Below are positions 25,661 through 35,455 of a DNA stretch of 64,000 nt, piece by piece. Each line of letters starts with the position of its first letter. Position 1 is the stretch's first letter. The stretch is taken from the NCBI GenBank assembly GCA_036502005.1, contig DASXZH010000002.1, forward strand, positions 1-64,000, in the 5' to 3' direction. Below the pieces are notes generated by a model that worked only from the letters and a program-made list of their open reading frames with translations, was not told where the DNA came from and did no database searches. The DNA comes from DASXZH01 sp036502005. GTDB lineage: Bacteria; Armatimonadota; Fimbriimonadia; Fimbriimonadales; Fimbriimonadaceae. A program made the translations under genes and the position numbers.

Positions 25661-26050
25661 CTACTTCTTCGCTCCGCCCTTAACCCAATCGCTAATCGTC
25701 GCTATATCCTTATCCGAAAGCGCGGCCTGTCTCATAGGCATACGAGGGGTCTTTTTACCGTTCACATATTGGACAAGGTCACTCTTGTCGGGTTTGCCGG
25801 CAATTACGATCACGCCATGCTGTCCGCCCTTCATTACAGAGTCAAAACTGCTTAAATCCACGCCACCGGGGTGGCGCTTATCGTTGTGGCAGCTTATACA
25901 CTTAGCATCCAAAACCTTCTTGACGGCATCAAATTTCACCTTTGGGGCAGCCGGCACAGCAGCCGCTTGGCCAAAGTTGAAGGCAAAGGAGCTAATCAGC
26001 ACTAAGCTGGAAATGGCGAGAGTTAATGGTTTTTGCTTAATAAGATTCAT
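25661..26050 (-). CDS. Exported c-type cytochrome (planctomycete-type cytochrome c domain)
   Basis: A signal peptide (to about residue 32) precedes one haem c site, C-I-S-C-H, with the surrounding K-C-I-S-C-H-N-D-K-R-H-P-G-G-V-D-L-S-S typical of the PSCyt1 domain. A possible axial Met lies in P-R-M-P-M-R. The size (129 residues) fits a single-domain electron carrier. GGAGGAA lies seven bases before the ATG. The haem-handling and partner genes are elsewhere. Confidence 0.85.
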   Translation of the reverse strand: MNLIKQKPLTLAISSLVLISSFAFNFGQAAAVPAAPKVKFDAVKKVLDAKCISCHNDKRHPGGVDLSSFDSVMKGGQHGVIVIAGKPDKSDLVQYVNGKKTPRMPMRQAALSDKDIATISDWVKGGAKK

Positions 26051-26078
26051 GATTCATTCCTCCGAGGCGTAAGGGAAG

Positions 26079-26177
26079 GTGATAGGTGATAGGTGATAGG
26101 GAGATGGAATTCATCAATACTAGGCTTGCATAAGAAGGCTTTTCTTCAATTTCTCCTTATCACTTATCACTTATCAC
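26079..26177. repeat. Paired heptamer arrays in inverted orientation (GTGATAG unit)
   Basis: Three identical GTGATAG units (26079-26099) face three identical TTATCAC units (26157-26177) over a 57-base spacer. The right arm ends two bases before the stop of the response-regulator gene. Confidence 0.8.
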
Positions 26178-26179
26178 AT

Positions 26180-26755
26180 TCAAATCGTCTTCGCCATGAT
26201 GATCGCTTCCGCGACCTCTTTCATGGTCTTTCGAAGATTCATCGACTGAAGCTGTATGCGGCGATAGGACTCGGCCTCCGTTATCTTGTGCTCCTCCATG
26301 AGGATGCCTTTAGCTCGATCAACAAGCTTTCGAGCCTCAAGGCGATCTTGAAGCGTTTGAACTTCGCTGTTGAGGGCGTTGTTCTGCTCGTAGCGGCTTC
26401 TGGCGACTTCGATGGCAGGAGGTAAATCGCTTGGCTTAAACGGTTTAACCAAATAGGCAAAAACGCCGGCCGCCTTGGCTCGATCCACGAGCTCTCGGTC
26501 GCTATAAGCTGTTAATAGAATGGCAGGTGCGATGTTCTCTTCGGTGAGGATAGTGACGGCGTCGATACCGTCCATTACAGGCATTTTAACGTCAAGAATG
26601 CAGATGTCCGGGTTGGTTTCGCGAGCAAGCTTTACAGCTTGCTGGCCGTCGCCTGCTTCGGCCACAACCTCATACTCCAAGTTTTCGAGCATCTGTTTGA
26701 GATCCAGTCTGATGATTGGATCATCGTCGGCAATTAGAACACGCAATTTTCCCAT
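26180..26755 (-). CDS. Response regulator with ANTAR RNA-binding domain
   Basis: A receiver domain (about 1-120; phosphorylatable Asp55 in C-I-L-D-V-K-M-P, Lys in L-V-K-P-F) is joined by a short coiled coil to an ANTAR domain (about 132-188; R-K-L-V-D-R-A-K-G-I-L-M). ANTAR regulators such as AmiR, NasR and PdtaR bind paired hairpins in leader RNAs and prevent termination. Paired hairpins beside this gene are made by heptamer arrays, but no link is shown. AGAGGA lies six bases before the ATG. A matching kinase is not adjacent; the PAS kinase at 16.8 kb is the only one in the window. Confidence 0.92.
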   Translation of the reverse strand: MGKLRVLIADDDPIIRLDLKQMLENLEYEVVAEAGDGQQAVKLARETNPDICILDVKMPVMDGIDAVTILTEENIAPAILLTAYSDRELVDRAKAAGVFAYLVKPFKPSDLPPAIEVARSRYEQNNALNSEVQTLQDRLEARKLVDRAKGILMEEHKITEAESYRRIQLQSMNLRKTMKEVAEAIIMAKTI

Positions 26756-26978
26756 GGGAATTCCTCTGTCGGACGACAGTGCATAAAAGATACCACGCTA
26801 TTTTTTTTCAAGTTCTCTAATGGGTGTGCGTGGCATCAATTCGAAGCCAAGAACGGGCGTGTCGTCAAAAATTGGCACAATCACCGATTGCAAAATTCGA
26901 ACTTTGTGCGTGTAAAATATCGTCTGTTCAGGGGGAGTTCTAAGGAGCATCGCATGCACCCGCCCTCCTTATGCAGCA

Positions 26979-27491
26979 ATGATCAAATGTCCAAAGTGTA
27001 ATCACACGTTGCCCGGTAACTATAACATCTGCCAGTTTTGTGGCGCCGACGTTTCCGCCGTGCCTCGGCCAGCGGAACAAAAAACAGACGAGAAAGCGGC
27101 TTATAAGATGGTCACCAAAGGGACCATGGCCGGATTTTATGTCGTTTCAGCTTTTTATGTTCTGATTGGTGCCATGTTATTGTGCCTCGGCATCGGCCTT
27201 TTTGGGAACATTGGCGATTTCATGAAGAACATCTACATTGTTTTTGGCACGATGACTTCACTATTGGGAATCGGGCTGCTTTTTAGGGCCGCTTTTGTTT
27301 ATGCGATGATGGGCATCTTTTGCGCGCTACAGTTCGTGCTTGGTGTCGTTTTCATCATCGCTTCGGTCATGACCATCGATGCACCCCTGCTGAAGTATTC
27401 GGTCATAGGCTTGGCTGTCATCCAAATCCTAGCGGCTGGGCTAATGTTCTACTTCTCGGAAGAAACGAGTAGAGCTTCAATGTCCCACTAA
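26979..27491 (+). CDS. Zinc-ribbon membrane protein, copy 1
   Basis: The N-terminus is a zinc ribbon, M-I-K-C-P-K-C-N, then C-Q-F-C-G, followed by four hydrophobic helices (about residues 48-165). A paralogue with the same layout follows 91 bases later. Family members of this kind are unassigned. No ribosome site lies next to the ATG; the nearest (AAGGAG, 26942-26947) is over 30 bases upstream. Confidence 0.7.
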   Translation: MIKCPKCNHTLPGNYNICQFCGADVSAVPRPAEQKTDEKAAYKMVTKGTMAGFYVVSAFYVLIGAMLLCLGIGLFGNIGDFMKNIYIVFGTMTSLLGIGLLFRAAFVYAMMGIFCALQFVLGVVFIIASVMTIDAPLLKYSVIGLAVIQILAAGLMFYFSEETSRASMSH

Positions 27492-27570
27492 ACCCGGGTT
27501 AAGTGGTGGCATTCTTGCTAGAAACCCCCAATTAGTTAAGTTTTACTATCACTTTTTGGGAAGATCATGT

Positions 27571-27576
27571 TAGATT
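27571..27576 (+). promoter_or_regulatory. -10-like TAGATT, 6 nt before ATG
   Basis: TAGATT leaves six bases to the ATG of the second zinc-ribbon gene, implying its own leaderless transcript. Confidence 0.4.
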
Positions 27577-27582
27577 CTAAAT

Positions 27583-28089
27583 ATGATCCGTTGCCCCAAA
27601 TGTAACGCTACTTTGCCCGTTTCTTATCAGACCTGCCAATTCTGCCAGACAGACGTTTCCTTGGTGCCACGGCCGGTTCAGCAGACGCCGCAAAAGCGGA
27701 ACTACAAAGTTGGGCCTGCGCCATGGATCATTCCAACTTATTACGGCATCGCCATCTACTGGGTCGTTGGGGGCTCTTGGACTTGTTTTAGCTCCAGCGG
27801 AGTTATCCACGGCCTTGGTCACAGCGTTCTCGGAATGGTTATTGGCGCCGTTACCGCCATGTTTGGATTGGGGCTGATTGCAAAGCTAGAACTTATTAGA
27901 GGAATTGTTAATGTATTCAGCTTCCTAAGCATTCTAACCGGCCTCTTGAACCTCTACAGCAGCCTGATCTTTCTATCGATCCTCCCGCTCATCGGGATAA
28001 TAGGGGTCGTCTTCGCCATCATTCAGATTTGTACTGCGGGACTGATGATCTACCTAATCGGCGAAACGGACGACGCCCCTGGGTTCTAA
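27583..28089 (+). CDS. Zinc-ribbon membrane protein, copy 2
   Basis: Paralogue of the gene just upstream: M-I-R-C-P-K-C-N, C-Q-F-C-Q and the same V-P-R-P-V-Q linker, then four membrane helices. The cysteine frames are conserved, while the membrane parts have diverged strongly, which suggests an old duplication. Its last four bases overlap the convergent fabG stop. Confidence 0.7.
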   Translation: MIRCPKCNATLPVSYQTCQFCQTDVSLVPRPVQQTPQKRNYKVGPAPWIIPTYYGIAIYWVVGGSWTCFSSSGVIHGLGHSVLGMVIGAVTAMFGLGLIAKLELIRGIVNVFSFLSILTGLLNLYSSLIFLSILPLIGIIGVVFAIIQICTAGLMIYLIGETDDAPGF

Positions 28090-28826
28090 AGCGTTAGCCC
28101 GCCATCCACGGTCAGCACCTGGCCCGTAATGTACGCCGCTTCTTGAGAGGCTAAAAATAGAATGGCAGGCGCGATATCGGCGGGTGTTCCCAACCGTCCT
28201 GCCGGAGCCTGTTTCTGCACAAAGGCTTTAAATTCTTCGGGTAAATCGCCCGTCATATCGGTTTCGATAAATCCTGGAGCGACCGCGTTGCAGGTGATGT
28301 TGCGGCTGCCAAACTCCTTGGCAACCGACTTGGTGAGACCAATAATGCCCGCCTTCGCCGCCGCGTAGTTCGCCTGCCCCGCTCCTCCGCCTTGCCCGAT
28401 CACGCTGGTGAGGTTGACGATCCGGCCGTATCTCGCCTTCATCATGAGTTTGGCGGCAGCCTTGATCATAAGAAAAGAGCCTTTTAGGTTCACATCTTGA
28501 ACCCGGTCCCAGTCTTCCTCGCTCATTCTTAGGATAAGCGTATCCTTGGTGATGCCAGCGTTGTTGATGAGCACGGCTGGGGATCCAAGATCCTGAACGA
28601 CGGCGGCAAAGAGCGCCTCGACGTCCTCCTGTTTGCTTACGTCGCAGGCGTAGCCTTGCGCTTTACCGCCCCGGTTTCGGATTTCTTCAGCAGTCGCATC
28701 CGCTCCCTTTACCGATGTTGCGACGCAAACTACAGTGGCTCCCTTTTTCGCGAACTCAAGGGCGATTTCCTTCCCAATTCCCCGGCTGGCGCCTGTAACA
28801 ATGACGACTTGGTCTTGAAAATTCAA
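28086..28826 (-). CDS. fabG: 3-oxoacyl-[ACP] reductase
   Basis: Short-chain dehydrogenase that reduces beta-ketoacyl-ACP with NADPH in fatty-acid elongation. It shows the T-G-A-S-R-G-I-G cofactor motif (residues 12-19), N-N-A-G, the catalytic Ser in N-L-T-S-V-I-G, and Y-A-A-A-K. It overlaps fabD by four bases. The length, 246 residues, is standard. No acpP or fabF follows; the unit ends at the convergent zinc-ribbon gene. Confidence 0.93.
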   Translation of the reverse strand: MNFQDQVVIVTGASRGIGKEIALEFAKKGATVVCVATSVKGADATAEEIRNRGGKAQGYACDVSKQEDVEALFAAVVQDLGSPAVLINNAGITKDTLILRMSEEDWDRVQDVNLKGSFLMIKAAAKLMMKARYGRIVNLTSVIGQGGGAGQANYAAAKAGIIGLTKSVAKEFGSRNITCNAVAPGFIETDMTGDLPEEFKAFVQKQAPAGRLGTPADIAPAILFLASQEAAYITGQVLTVDGGLTL

Positions 28827-29779
28827 ACGGTCACTTCCTGTTGATACAGTGCGATCAAGGCGTTAGCTAGGCTGGCGTTATCGTTTACGGAGAGGGTTTG
28901 CACCTCTTTCGAGATTCTCCTTATGAGGCCGCTTAGGACTTCGCCGGAACCGCATTCTACAAAGGTGGTCACGCCATCCTTGATCATGTTCTGCACGGAC
29001 TCCGTCCATCTCACCGGATTCCGAAGCTGTGCCCCAAGCAGTTCCGGCCATTCGGTTGAGCCATCTACTCGGTCGGCCGTTACGTTGCTGTAAACGCGTA
29101 TTCCCTCCGCGTTATGAAACAGCGAAGGGTTGAGAGCCTCCGCCATGGCAATCGCCGAATCCTCCATAAGAGGACTGTGAAACGCCCCGCTCACATTTAG
29201 TGGCAGCACTCTTTTGGCGCCCTGTTCTTTGGCAATCGTTTCGAATCTGGCCACCGCCGCTTGGTCGCCGCTAACTACGATCTGGCCCGGGCAGTTATCG
29301 TTCGCAATAACCACCTGTTCGCTTGCTGTCGATGCCGCCTTGCAAGCCTGTTCAATAGCCTCCGTTTCCATGCCGAGAACGGCAGCCATGCCGCCCTTGC
29401 GCAGGTTTCCCGCCCGGGACATGAGGTCGCCCCTTCGCTGAACAAGCTTTGCGCCATCCTCTACGGTGACGATTCCAGCCGCGGCAAGCGCTGCGTATTC
29501 ACCCACGCTGTGCCCCGCCATGGCGTGGAAATGGATATTGCCGGCTCGTTCCTTAATCGCCCTATATGCGGCAACCCCGGTGGTGTATTGCGCTAGCTGC
29601 GCATTTTGGGTTTGGCGCAAGGTGTCTTCATCGGTCTCAAAACAGAGCTTTTTAGCATCGATACCGGTGGCTTCCGCAACAAGAAGGAAGACTTCTTTAG
29701 CGGCGGCGGAGGCTTCGTAGAGTTCTTTTCCCATGCCCGGCTTTTGGGAGCCTTGGCCGGGAAATACGGCGGCAATCAT
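28823..29779 (-). CDS. fabD: Malonyl-CoA:ACP transacylase
   Basis: Loads malonate onto acyl carrier protein. F-P-G-Q-G-S-Q lies at the N-terminus, the nucleophile Ser in A-G-H-S-V-G-E-Y-A-A-L (about residue 91) and the catalytic His in F-H-S-P-L-M (about 199). It is the first gene of a fabD-fabG unit. TATCGT sits six bases before the ATG and no ribosome site is visible. Confidence 0.94.
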   Translation of the reverse strand: MIAAVFPGQGSQKPGMGKELYEASAAAKEVFLLVAEATGIDAKKLCFETDEDTLRQTQNAQLAQYTTGVAAYRAIKERAGNIHFHAMAGHSVGEYAALAAAGIVTVEDGAKLVQRRGDLMSRAGNLRKGGMAAVLGMETEAIEQACKAASTASEQVVIANDNCPGQIVVSGDQAAVARFETIAKEQGAKRVLPLNVSGAFHSPLMEDSAIAMAEALNPSLFHNAEGIRVYSNVTADRVDGSTEWPELLGAQLRNPVRWTESVQNMIKDGVTTFVECGSGEVLSGLIRRISKEVQTLSVNDNASLANALIALYQQEVTV

Positions 29780-29785
29780 GGGTTT

Positions 29786-29791
29786 ACGATA
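29786..29791 (-). promoter_or_regulatory. -10-like TATCGT, 6 nt before ATG of fabD
   Basis: On the minus strand TATCGT, AAACCC, ATG. The heptamer arm lies immediately upstream, over the expected -35 region. Confidence 0.4.
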
Positions 29792-29805
29792 CCTCTATGT
29801 CAATA

Positions 29806-29957
29806 GTCGAAAGTCGAAAGTCGAAAGAGGACGAAGCTCCAGGAAACACCACTTGAGCGAGTCGTCTCCTCGCCGGAAAACGAAGAGCCTTGCGTAGGTC
29901 GCATCCCCAGTGTGGTAGATCTCGACTGCCTTCGACTGTCGACCTTCGACTTTCGAC
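29806..29957. repeat. Paired heptamer arrays in inverted orientation (GTCGAAA unit)
   Basis: Three identical GTCGAAA units (29806-29826) face four reverse units ending in CGAC (29930-29957). Unlike most loci this one lies between the 5' ends of two divergent genes (fabD and the UbiD-family gene). Confidence 0.75.
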
Positions 29958-29994
29958 TCCCTCCGGCAATGGTTCCGCCAAGCCATAATCCTAT

Positions 29995-31536
29995 GTGCCC
30001 TATCGCGACTTCCAGGATTTTCTAAATAAGCTGGAATCCGCCGACGAGCTTAAGAAGATTCAAGAGCCGATAAGCCCTTATCTAGAAATTACTGAAATCG
30101 CGGACCGCGTGATGAAAGCCGGTGGCCCGGCTTTACTTTTTGAGAACGTTCAGGGCCCTCCGCATCGGCTGACTACGCCAGACCCCATGAGCGCGGTGAT
30201 GGGGCATCCTTCGATTCATCCTTCACCTTTGGGTCCTATTAAATCTTATGGAATGCCGGTGGCGATTAACACGATGGGTTCGCGGAAACGCATGTCCATG
30301 GCCCTTTCCTGCGCTGATTTTGAAGAGCATGCGGATCGGCTGCGGGATTTGCTTAAGCCCGAAATCCCGAAGGGATTCGGGGAAGCCCTAAAGCGCTTGC
30401 CTCACCTGTTTAGCGAAGTGAAGACGGTCATTCCAAAAACGGTAAGCGGTGCTCTTAGCCAAGAAGTGGTGATGCAGGGCGACGAAATCGACCTCACCAA
30501 GCTTCCCATCCTCACTTGCTGGCCCGAAGATGGCGGGCCTTTTGTGACCTTGCCGCTTGTTTTCACAAACGATCCCAACACTGGCAAGCGCAACGTGGGC
30601 ATGTACCGGGTCCAGCTTTATGATCGCAACACGTGTGGCATGCACTGGCAGATGCACAAAGTCGGTCAGGAGCACATGAAACAAGCCGAAGAGAAGAAGC
30701 AAAACATTCAGGTTGCGGTGTGTTTAGGTGGCGACCCGGCTTACACGTTTAGTGCTATCTCGCCTCTGCCGCCTGGCATCGATGAGATGATGTTCGCCGG
30801 TTTCTTGCGCCGCGAAAACGCCCGGCTGGTGCCCGCCAAAACTGTGGATTTGAAAGTCTTGGCCGATGCCGAGATCGTGATCGAAGGCTATGTCGATCCA
30901 ACGGAACGTCGCTTGGAAGGCCCCTTTGGCGACCACACGGGCTACTATTCTTTAGCCGACCAGTTTCCTGTTCTCCACGTCACCTGCGTGACCATGCGCC
31001 AGAAGCCGGTTTATCCGGCGACCATCGTCGGCGTCCCACCCATGGAAGATGGCTGGATGGGCAAAGCAGTAGAGCGGATCTTCTTGCCGCTGATCCAGCT
31101 TACGGTTCCGGAGATTGTTGATATGAATCTGCCTGTGGAAGCTTGCTTCCACAACATGGCCTTTGTTTCGATCAAGAAGCGCTATCCCGGCCACGCCTAC
31201 AAGGTGATGAACGCCTTATGGGGACTTGGCGGATTGGCGTTTACGAAGATGATTTTTGTGTTCGATTCCGATTGTAACGTGCAGGATTTTGGCGAGGTCT
31301 TGTTTAGAATCGGGGCGAACTGCGATCCAGGCCGGGATACGTTACACTCACGCGGGCCCGTTGATCAGTTGGACCACGCCTCGGTGTCGATGGGCTTTGG
31401 GGGGAAAATCGGCTTTGACTGCACGCACAAACTTCCGGGCGAGAACGGGTTTAACCGGGACTATCCGAAGCTCATCAAAATGAGCGACGACGTGAAAGCG
31501 AAAATCGATGAGTTGTGGCCTAGATTGGGTTTGTAG
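29995..31536 (+). CDS. UbiD-family decarboxylase
   Basis: Prenylated-FMN-dependent decarboxylase family, acting on aromatic or unsaturated acids in ubiquinone, menaquinone or catabolic pathways. Family motifs are clear: G-M-H-W-Q-M-H-K (cofactor and substrate region), the E-R-R-L-E-G-P-F-G-D-H-T-G-Y-Y segment with the conserved acids, and P-P-M-E-D-G-W-M-G near residue 345. The length, 513 residues, is normal. A UbiX prenyltransferase partner is not in the window. The start is GTG with CATAAT (29984-29989) five bases upstream. The specific substrate cannot be told from sequence. Confidence 0.85.
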   Translation: MPYRDFQDFLNKLESADELKKIQEPISPYLEITEIADRVMKAGGPALLFENVQGPPHRLTTPDPMSAVMGHPSIHPSPLGPIKSYGMPVAINTMGSRKRMSMALSCADFEEHADRLRDLLKPEIPKGFGEALKRLPHLFSEVKTVIPKTVSGALSQEVVMQGDEIDLTKLPILTCWPEDGGPFVTLPLVFTNDPNTGKRNVGMYRVQLYDRNTCGMHWQMHKVGQEHMKQAEEKKQNIQVAVCLGGDPAYTFSAISPLPPGIDEMMFAGFLRRENARLVPAKTVDLKVLADAEIVIEGYVDPTERRLEGPFGDHTGYYSLADQFPVLHVTCVTMRQKPVYPATIVGVPPMEDGWMGKAVERIFLPLIQLTVPEIVDMNLPVEACFHNMAFVSIKKRYPGHAYKVMNALWGLGGLAFTKMIFVFDSDCNVQDFGEVLFRIGANCDPGRDTLHSRGPVDQLDHASVSMGFGGKIGFDCTHKLPGENGFNRDYPKLIKMSDDVKAKIDELWPRLGL

Positions 31537-31548
31537 CATACGCGCGAA

Positions 31549-33059
31549 ATGCTTGGTCAGAAGAATCTGCCAGAATGGGTACTTGTGGCAAAGTCTTCCA
31601 AGGTATTTATAAGTTACGCGCACGGAGATCAAGACTTCCAGGATAGGGTGCTAGCTCTCGCCGATAGGCTCGAACTTAACGGTCTTGAGTTAGTTTTTGA
31701 CCAATACCCGCCGAGCCCGGCACCAGGGTGGCCAAATGGATGGAGCAGGGGATCAGGACATCTGATTTTGTCTTATGCCTATGTACACCTGACTATTACA
31801 AGCGGGTTAACGAGGAACAATCGCCTGGCATGGGCCTGGGGGCAATGTGGGAGGGTTCGGTTCTCTACAACTTGCTCCAAGCTCAGCCTGAAAATAGGTC
31901 AAAAGTTCAGGTGATCCAATTTGATAGGGAGGACATAAACGCGATCCCAACGCCAATCCTAAGTAACAACAGATTCCTTTTGCACGAGGCCGATTTTAGC
32001 GATCCGAATTTCGAACAGTTGTATAGGATTCTCACCGAACAGCCAAAAACCTTGCGTCCCCCCAGGGGGGAAGTTGTGTACTTGCCGTCCCGGCCCTTAG
32101 AGGTGTTGCCTACAAAGGAAAGAAAGAACGTGCCCAGATCCGATGCCGAAGCCCCCGAAAGGAAAAGGGAGTTAACCGCAAAGTTCTTGGATCAGGATGG
32201 CGAAAGAAATCGTCCATTGAGGGCTCGCCCTGGACACCAGCCCCTTCCTAGAAGGTTGGCAGCTAAGGCGCGCTCTGATGCTTATGATTCTCTCATAGAC
32301 GGCTTTATTGAGAGGGCCGTAGAATTGGCGAGAAAAGCTGTGAGCCTTGATGGAATGGATCCGCAAAACAGGGTGGCTCTCGCTCGCTCTCTTTTTTCGA
32401 AAGGGGAGTATGAGGAGGCCGCAGCGCGCTACCGGGAAATCAAGGAGCAAAATGGCCTCCTTCCCGGACAAGAACTTGCCTTTCTTATGTGCGAATTTAA
32501 ACTTAAAAAGGTGAGCTTTGAAGATGTCGAGCGCTACTATTCTCAAAACCGTGACGATGAAGTCGTACACGAGGGCTTTCTCTTATTCTTATATGAATTG
32601 GGAGATAAGGCAATGGCGCGGAAGATTGTAGAAGAACGAATTCGTCTTCACAGGTCGCCAGCCGATCTAGTTTTTTTGGCTGTTCTTGATTGGGAAGACG
32701 GAAATGACCCCAAAGCAGTAGCTCTATTGGAGGAGTCTACAAGGTTAGATCCGGGTCAGGCAACTACTTGGGCTGATCTAGGCGTTGGACTTGCCGGAAT
32801 GAGAAGATTTGGTCTGGCGATAGAAGCTTTTCGAAAAGCGATTCAGATACGGCCCCATTATCAGTTCGCTCGGCTCGCGCTCGCCGAGATTTATGCGCTT
32901 ATGGGGGATGCGGACGCAGCCGTTCAACCACTGGAGGAACTGCTCGCGAACGGCTCCGTTGAAGTTAAGCGTGTACTAACAGAACGAGCGTTTGACCCGG
33001 TTAGAAATTCAGAAGTCTTTAGAAGCTTTCTAAAAAGAGTCCCGGGTGGCGCGTCCTGA
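31549..33059 (+). pseudogene. SEFIR/TIR-like domain plus TPR protein, interrupted by one frameshift
   Basis: The first part (31549 to about 31735) starts the domain with K-V-F-I-S-Y-A-H-G-D and F-D-Q-Y-P-P-S-P-A-P-G-W-P. The second frame (from about 31728) continues it as K-W-M-E-Q-G-I-R-T-S-D-F-V-L-C-L-C-T-P-D-Y-Y. A run of three A at 31735-31737 would need four A to join them, giving about 503 residues. After the SEFIR domain (to about residue 160) comes a charged linker and TPR repeats (about 230-490). SEFIR and TIR domains serve in signalling and, in bacteria, in some anti-phage systems. This gene stands alone between UbiD and glyS. The start could also be the GTG at 31576. Confidence 0.75.
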
Positions 33060-33107
33060 CGCAAATTCTCATTGGCAGCGAAAAAGATCATCGCGTTGAG
33101 AAGCTGG

Positions 33108-35192
33108 CTAATCTCCCGAGATAACGAGCCTTGAAAAATCACCGGCTTGCCTAAGAAGCAGATTAACCCCATGCAAGAGGCTCAGTCTCGCCGCGCGGAC
33201 GTTTTCATCCTCCGCCATAACCATGGTGGAGTCGAAGAAGGTGTTAATCGGCCCTTCCAAGGATTTCAAATGCTTGATGAGTAGGTCTGCGTCCTCGCTT
33301 TTTGAAGCTTCGCTCACGGGTTGTACGAGGGATTTGGCCAAACCCCCAAGCAACGAACCGGCTTCGGACTGCAGATTCTCTAAGGAATCCAACGGGTCGC
33401 GAAAAGCAAAGGAAATCCCTTTCGTTACCGCTGCCGAAACGATGTTCTGCGGGCGCGTGGCAGTTTGAATAAATGGCACATCCGAGCCCAGCTTCTCCAT
33501 AACAGAGATGCGGAAGCGCACCAGTTGCGGCGCAAACTCTTCTTCAAGGCCCGTGTAATCCTTTGCGATCGCCGCATCGACCAGGTCGTGGCGGGAATCG
33601 GCGAAGATCGCGTTATAGCGCGATAAGAAAACTTCGGAAAGGGCAGCCGTTCCTGAGGCAAGCTCAAAGCCTTCGGCCTGATAAAGATCCTGTGCCTTTT
33701 CAAAAAGTCCTTTGTAACTTGGGAAAGCTCCGGGCCATCTTAAAGCCGCCTCGATCAGCAAAGTCGCCGCGCGACGGAGACCGTAAGGGTCGCTGGATCC
33801 GCTTGGGACTTGTCCGATTCCGAAATAGCCTGCCAGCTTATCAAGCTGGTCGGCGATGACCAACCTGGTCGCCGTTCGTGCGCCCTCACAATCGATGGTT
33901 GGGTTCTTGGATAAATCGTATTGCGAAGCAATCGCCCAACAAACCGGTTCAGAGAATCCTTCGCGTTTTGCGTATTCCGCGCCAATAAGGCCCTGAAGAG
34001 CGGGCAACTCGCTAACCAAACCGGTGCTCAAATCTGCTTTTGCGTAAAGCCCTGCCTTGGCCGCGTAGTCGGCTTCATCAGCACTTGCACCTGTCGCCAG
34101 GGCAATCGCGTGGGCCAGCTCGGTGAGCCTAAGCGCCCGCTGATGAACCGTGCCCAGCTTTTCTTGAAAGAAAATGCCCTTGGTCTTTTCCAGAAATCCA
34201 TCCAGGGTGAGGACCAGGTCCTCATCGTAGAAGAACTTGGCGTCGTTAAAGCGCGCGTTCAAAACCCATGAGTTGCCCTTGCTCACCACCTCATCGACGC
34301 CCCCATTTCGTATCGAAACGAACCGGTTGGTAAGTTTGCCGTCTTCGGCTTGAACCGGAAAAAACCGCTCGTGCTTGGCCATGGCGGTGATAAGCACAGG
34401 AACGGGAAGCTTTAAATATTCCTCTTTGAAACTCCCTTCAATTGCGGTTGGCCATTCCGTAAGGAAAACATTCTCATCAAGAAGGGCAGCCGTGACTTGA
34501 GGCTCTCCCCTGGTGACTTTCACGCTCTCCTCGGTAATTTTCTTTTCGCGTAACGCAGGATCAGGTTCAACCTTTCTGGACCTTAACTCTTTTAGGAGCT
34601 GATCGTAACCGGTTGCTTTAAAGGTCTCGGGCTGATAAAAACGGTGGCCTCGGCTTTCATCGCCGGACTCGATTCCGTCGATATCAAACCGCACGACGGT
34701 ATTGCCAAACGCGGCCAGTATCCACCGGATCGGGCGGGCGAAACGAAACCGATGGTTGCCCCAACGCATGGCCTTATCGAATGTCAGACCGCGAATGGCA
34801 GCCGGGAGAATCTCGGCAAGAACCTCGTTCGTTGGCTTGCCAGGAATCGTTTTGGTCACCCAAACGTAGTCGCCTTCCTTGCGTAGGTCATTAACCGAAA
34901 CCCCTTGGCCCCGACAAAAGCCCTCAAGAGCTTTTGTTGGGTTGCCGTCCGCATCGTAGGCAGTCGCGATCCCCGGCCCGCGTTGTTCTTTCTCTACATC
35001 TGGCTGCCGGGCGGCCACATCTGTAACCTGAATGATCAGCCTCCGCGGGGTGCCGAGGCTTTGGCTCGAGCCAAAGGGGATGCCTGCATCCTTCAGCCTG
35101 GTGGTTACGGCAGATTCCAAATCGGTATAGGCTTTTCGGACAAACGAGGCAGGCAGTTCCTCGCATCCAAGTTCAAGAACAAGCTCAGGCAT
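33108..35192 (-). CDS. glyS: Glycyl-tRNA synthetase beta subunit
   Basis: The large subunit of the bacterial heterotetrameric glycyl-tRNA synthetase, which binds tRNA. It has the family N-terminus P-E-L-V-L-E-L-G-C-E-E-L-P, the block F-A-R-P-I-R-W, the A-K-H-E-R-F-F-P segment and D-P-Y-G-L-R-R-A. The start at 35192 is chosen because homologues begin at this point; the open frame begins 13 codons earlier. It lies eight bases after TAAACT and has no ribosome site. The alpha-subunit gene (glyQ) is not next to it. Confidence 0.95.
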   Translation of the reverse strand: MPELVLELGCEELPASFVRKAYTDLESAVTTRLKDAGIPFGSSQSLGTPRRLIIQVTDVAARQPDVEKEQRGPGIATAYDADGNPTKALEGFCRGQGVSVNDLRKEGDYVWVTKTIPGKPTNEVLAEILPAAIRGLTFDKAMRWGNHRFRFARPIRWILAAFGNTVVRFDIDGIESGDESRGHRFYQPETFKATGYDQLLKELRSRKVEPDPALREKKITEESVKVTRGEPQVTAALLDENVFLTEWPTAIEGSFKEEYLKLPVPVLITAMAKHERFFPVQAEDGKLTNRFVSIRNGGVDEVVSKGNSWVLNARFNDAKFFYDEDLVLTLDGFLEKTKGIFFQEKLGTVHQRALRLTELAHAIALATGASADEADYAAKAGLYAKADLSTGLVSELPALQGLIGAEYAKREGFSEPVCWAIASQYDLSKNPTIDCEGARTATRLVIADQLDKLAGYFGIGQVPSGSSDPYGLRRAATLLIEAALRWPGAFPSYKGLFEKAQDLYQAEGFELASGTAALSEVFLSRYNAIFADSRHDLVDAAIAKDYTGLEEEFAPQLVRFRISVMEKLGSDVPFIQTATRPQNIVSAAVTKGISFAFRDPLDSLENLQSEAGSLLGGLAKSLVQPVSEASKSEDADLLIKHLKSLEGPINTFFDSTMVMAEDENVRAARLSLLHGVNLLLRQAGDFSRLVISGD

Positions 35193-35262
35193 GGAGGAGA
35201 AGTTTACACGCTGGTAAATGTTTTGTAGCACACCTCCGGCGTGAGGGGATTATGGTTCGCTA

Positions 35263-35291
35263 CCGGTGGTATCGCACGGCTCAACCACCGG
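35263..35291. repeat. Short inverted repeat CCGGTGGT / ACCACCGG
   Basis: A perfect 8-base pair of arms around a 13-base loop lies within a stretch (35252-35330) that resembles phrases repeated between genes in planctomycete-type genomes. No gene is supported in 35232-35455. Confidence 0.5.
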
Positions 35292-35455
35292 CTACCGGGG
35301 TTGAATGCCTCCGGCATATAAATGACATGCTGTCATGTGATGTGCAGGCTCCGGCCAAGTCAGAACTTGACCTTACAGTCCGTTCGCCGCGAGATGACTC
35401 CGTTTCATTGGACCGAGTTTCGATGGGTGCTCGTCAAGATCTCACATTGACGAAA

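Noticed and set aside
26869..26893. TGGCAC ... TTGC resembling a sigma-54 promoter
   Set aside because: The GG to GC distance is 14 bases instead of 10.
26954..27003. 15-codon upstream ORF with a good ribosome site overlapping the first zinc-ribbon gene (and a 12-codon one before the second)
   Set aside because: Both stops arise from the TGT-AA of the shared C-P-K-C-N codons in another frame, so the similarity is explained by the coding sequence; no leader-peptide feature is seen.
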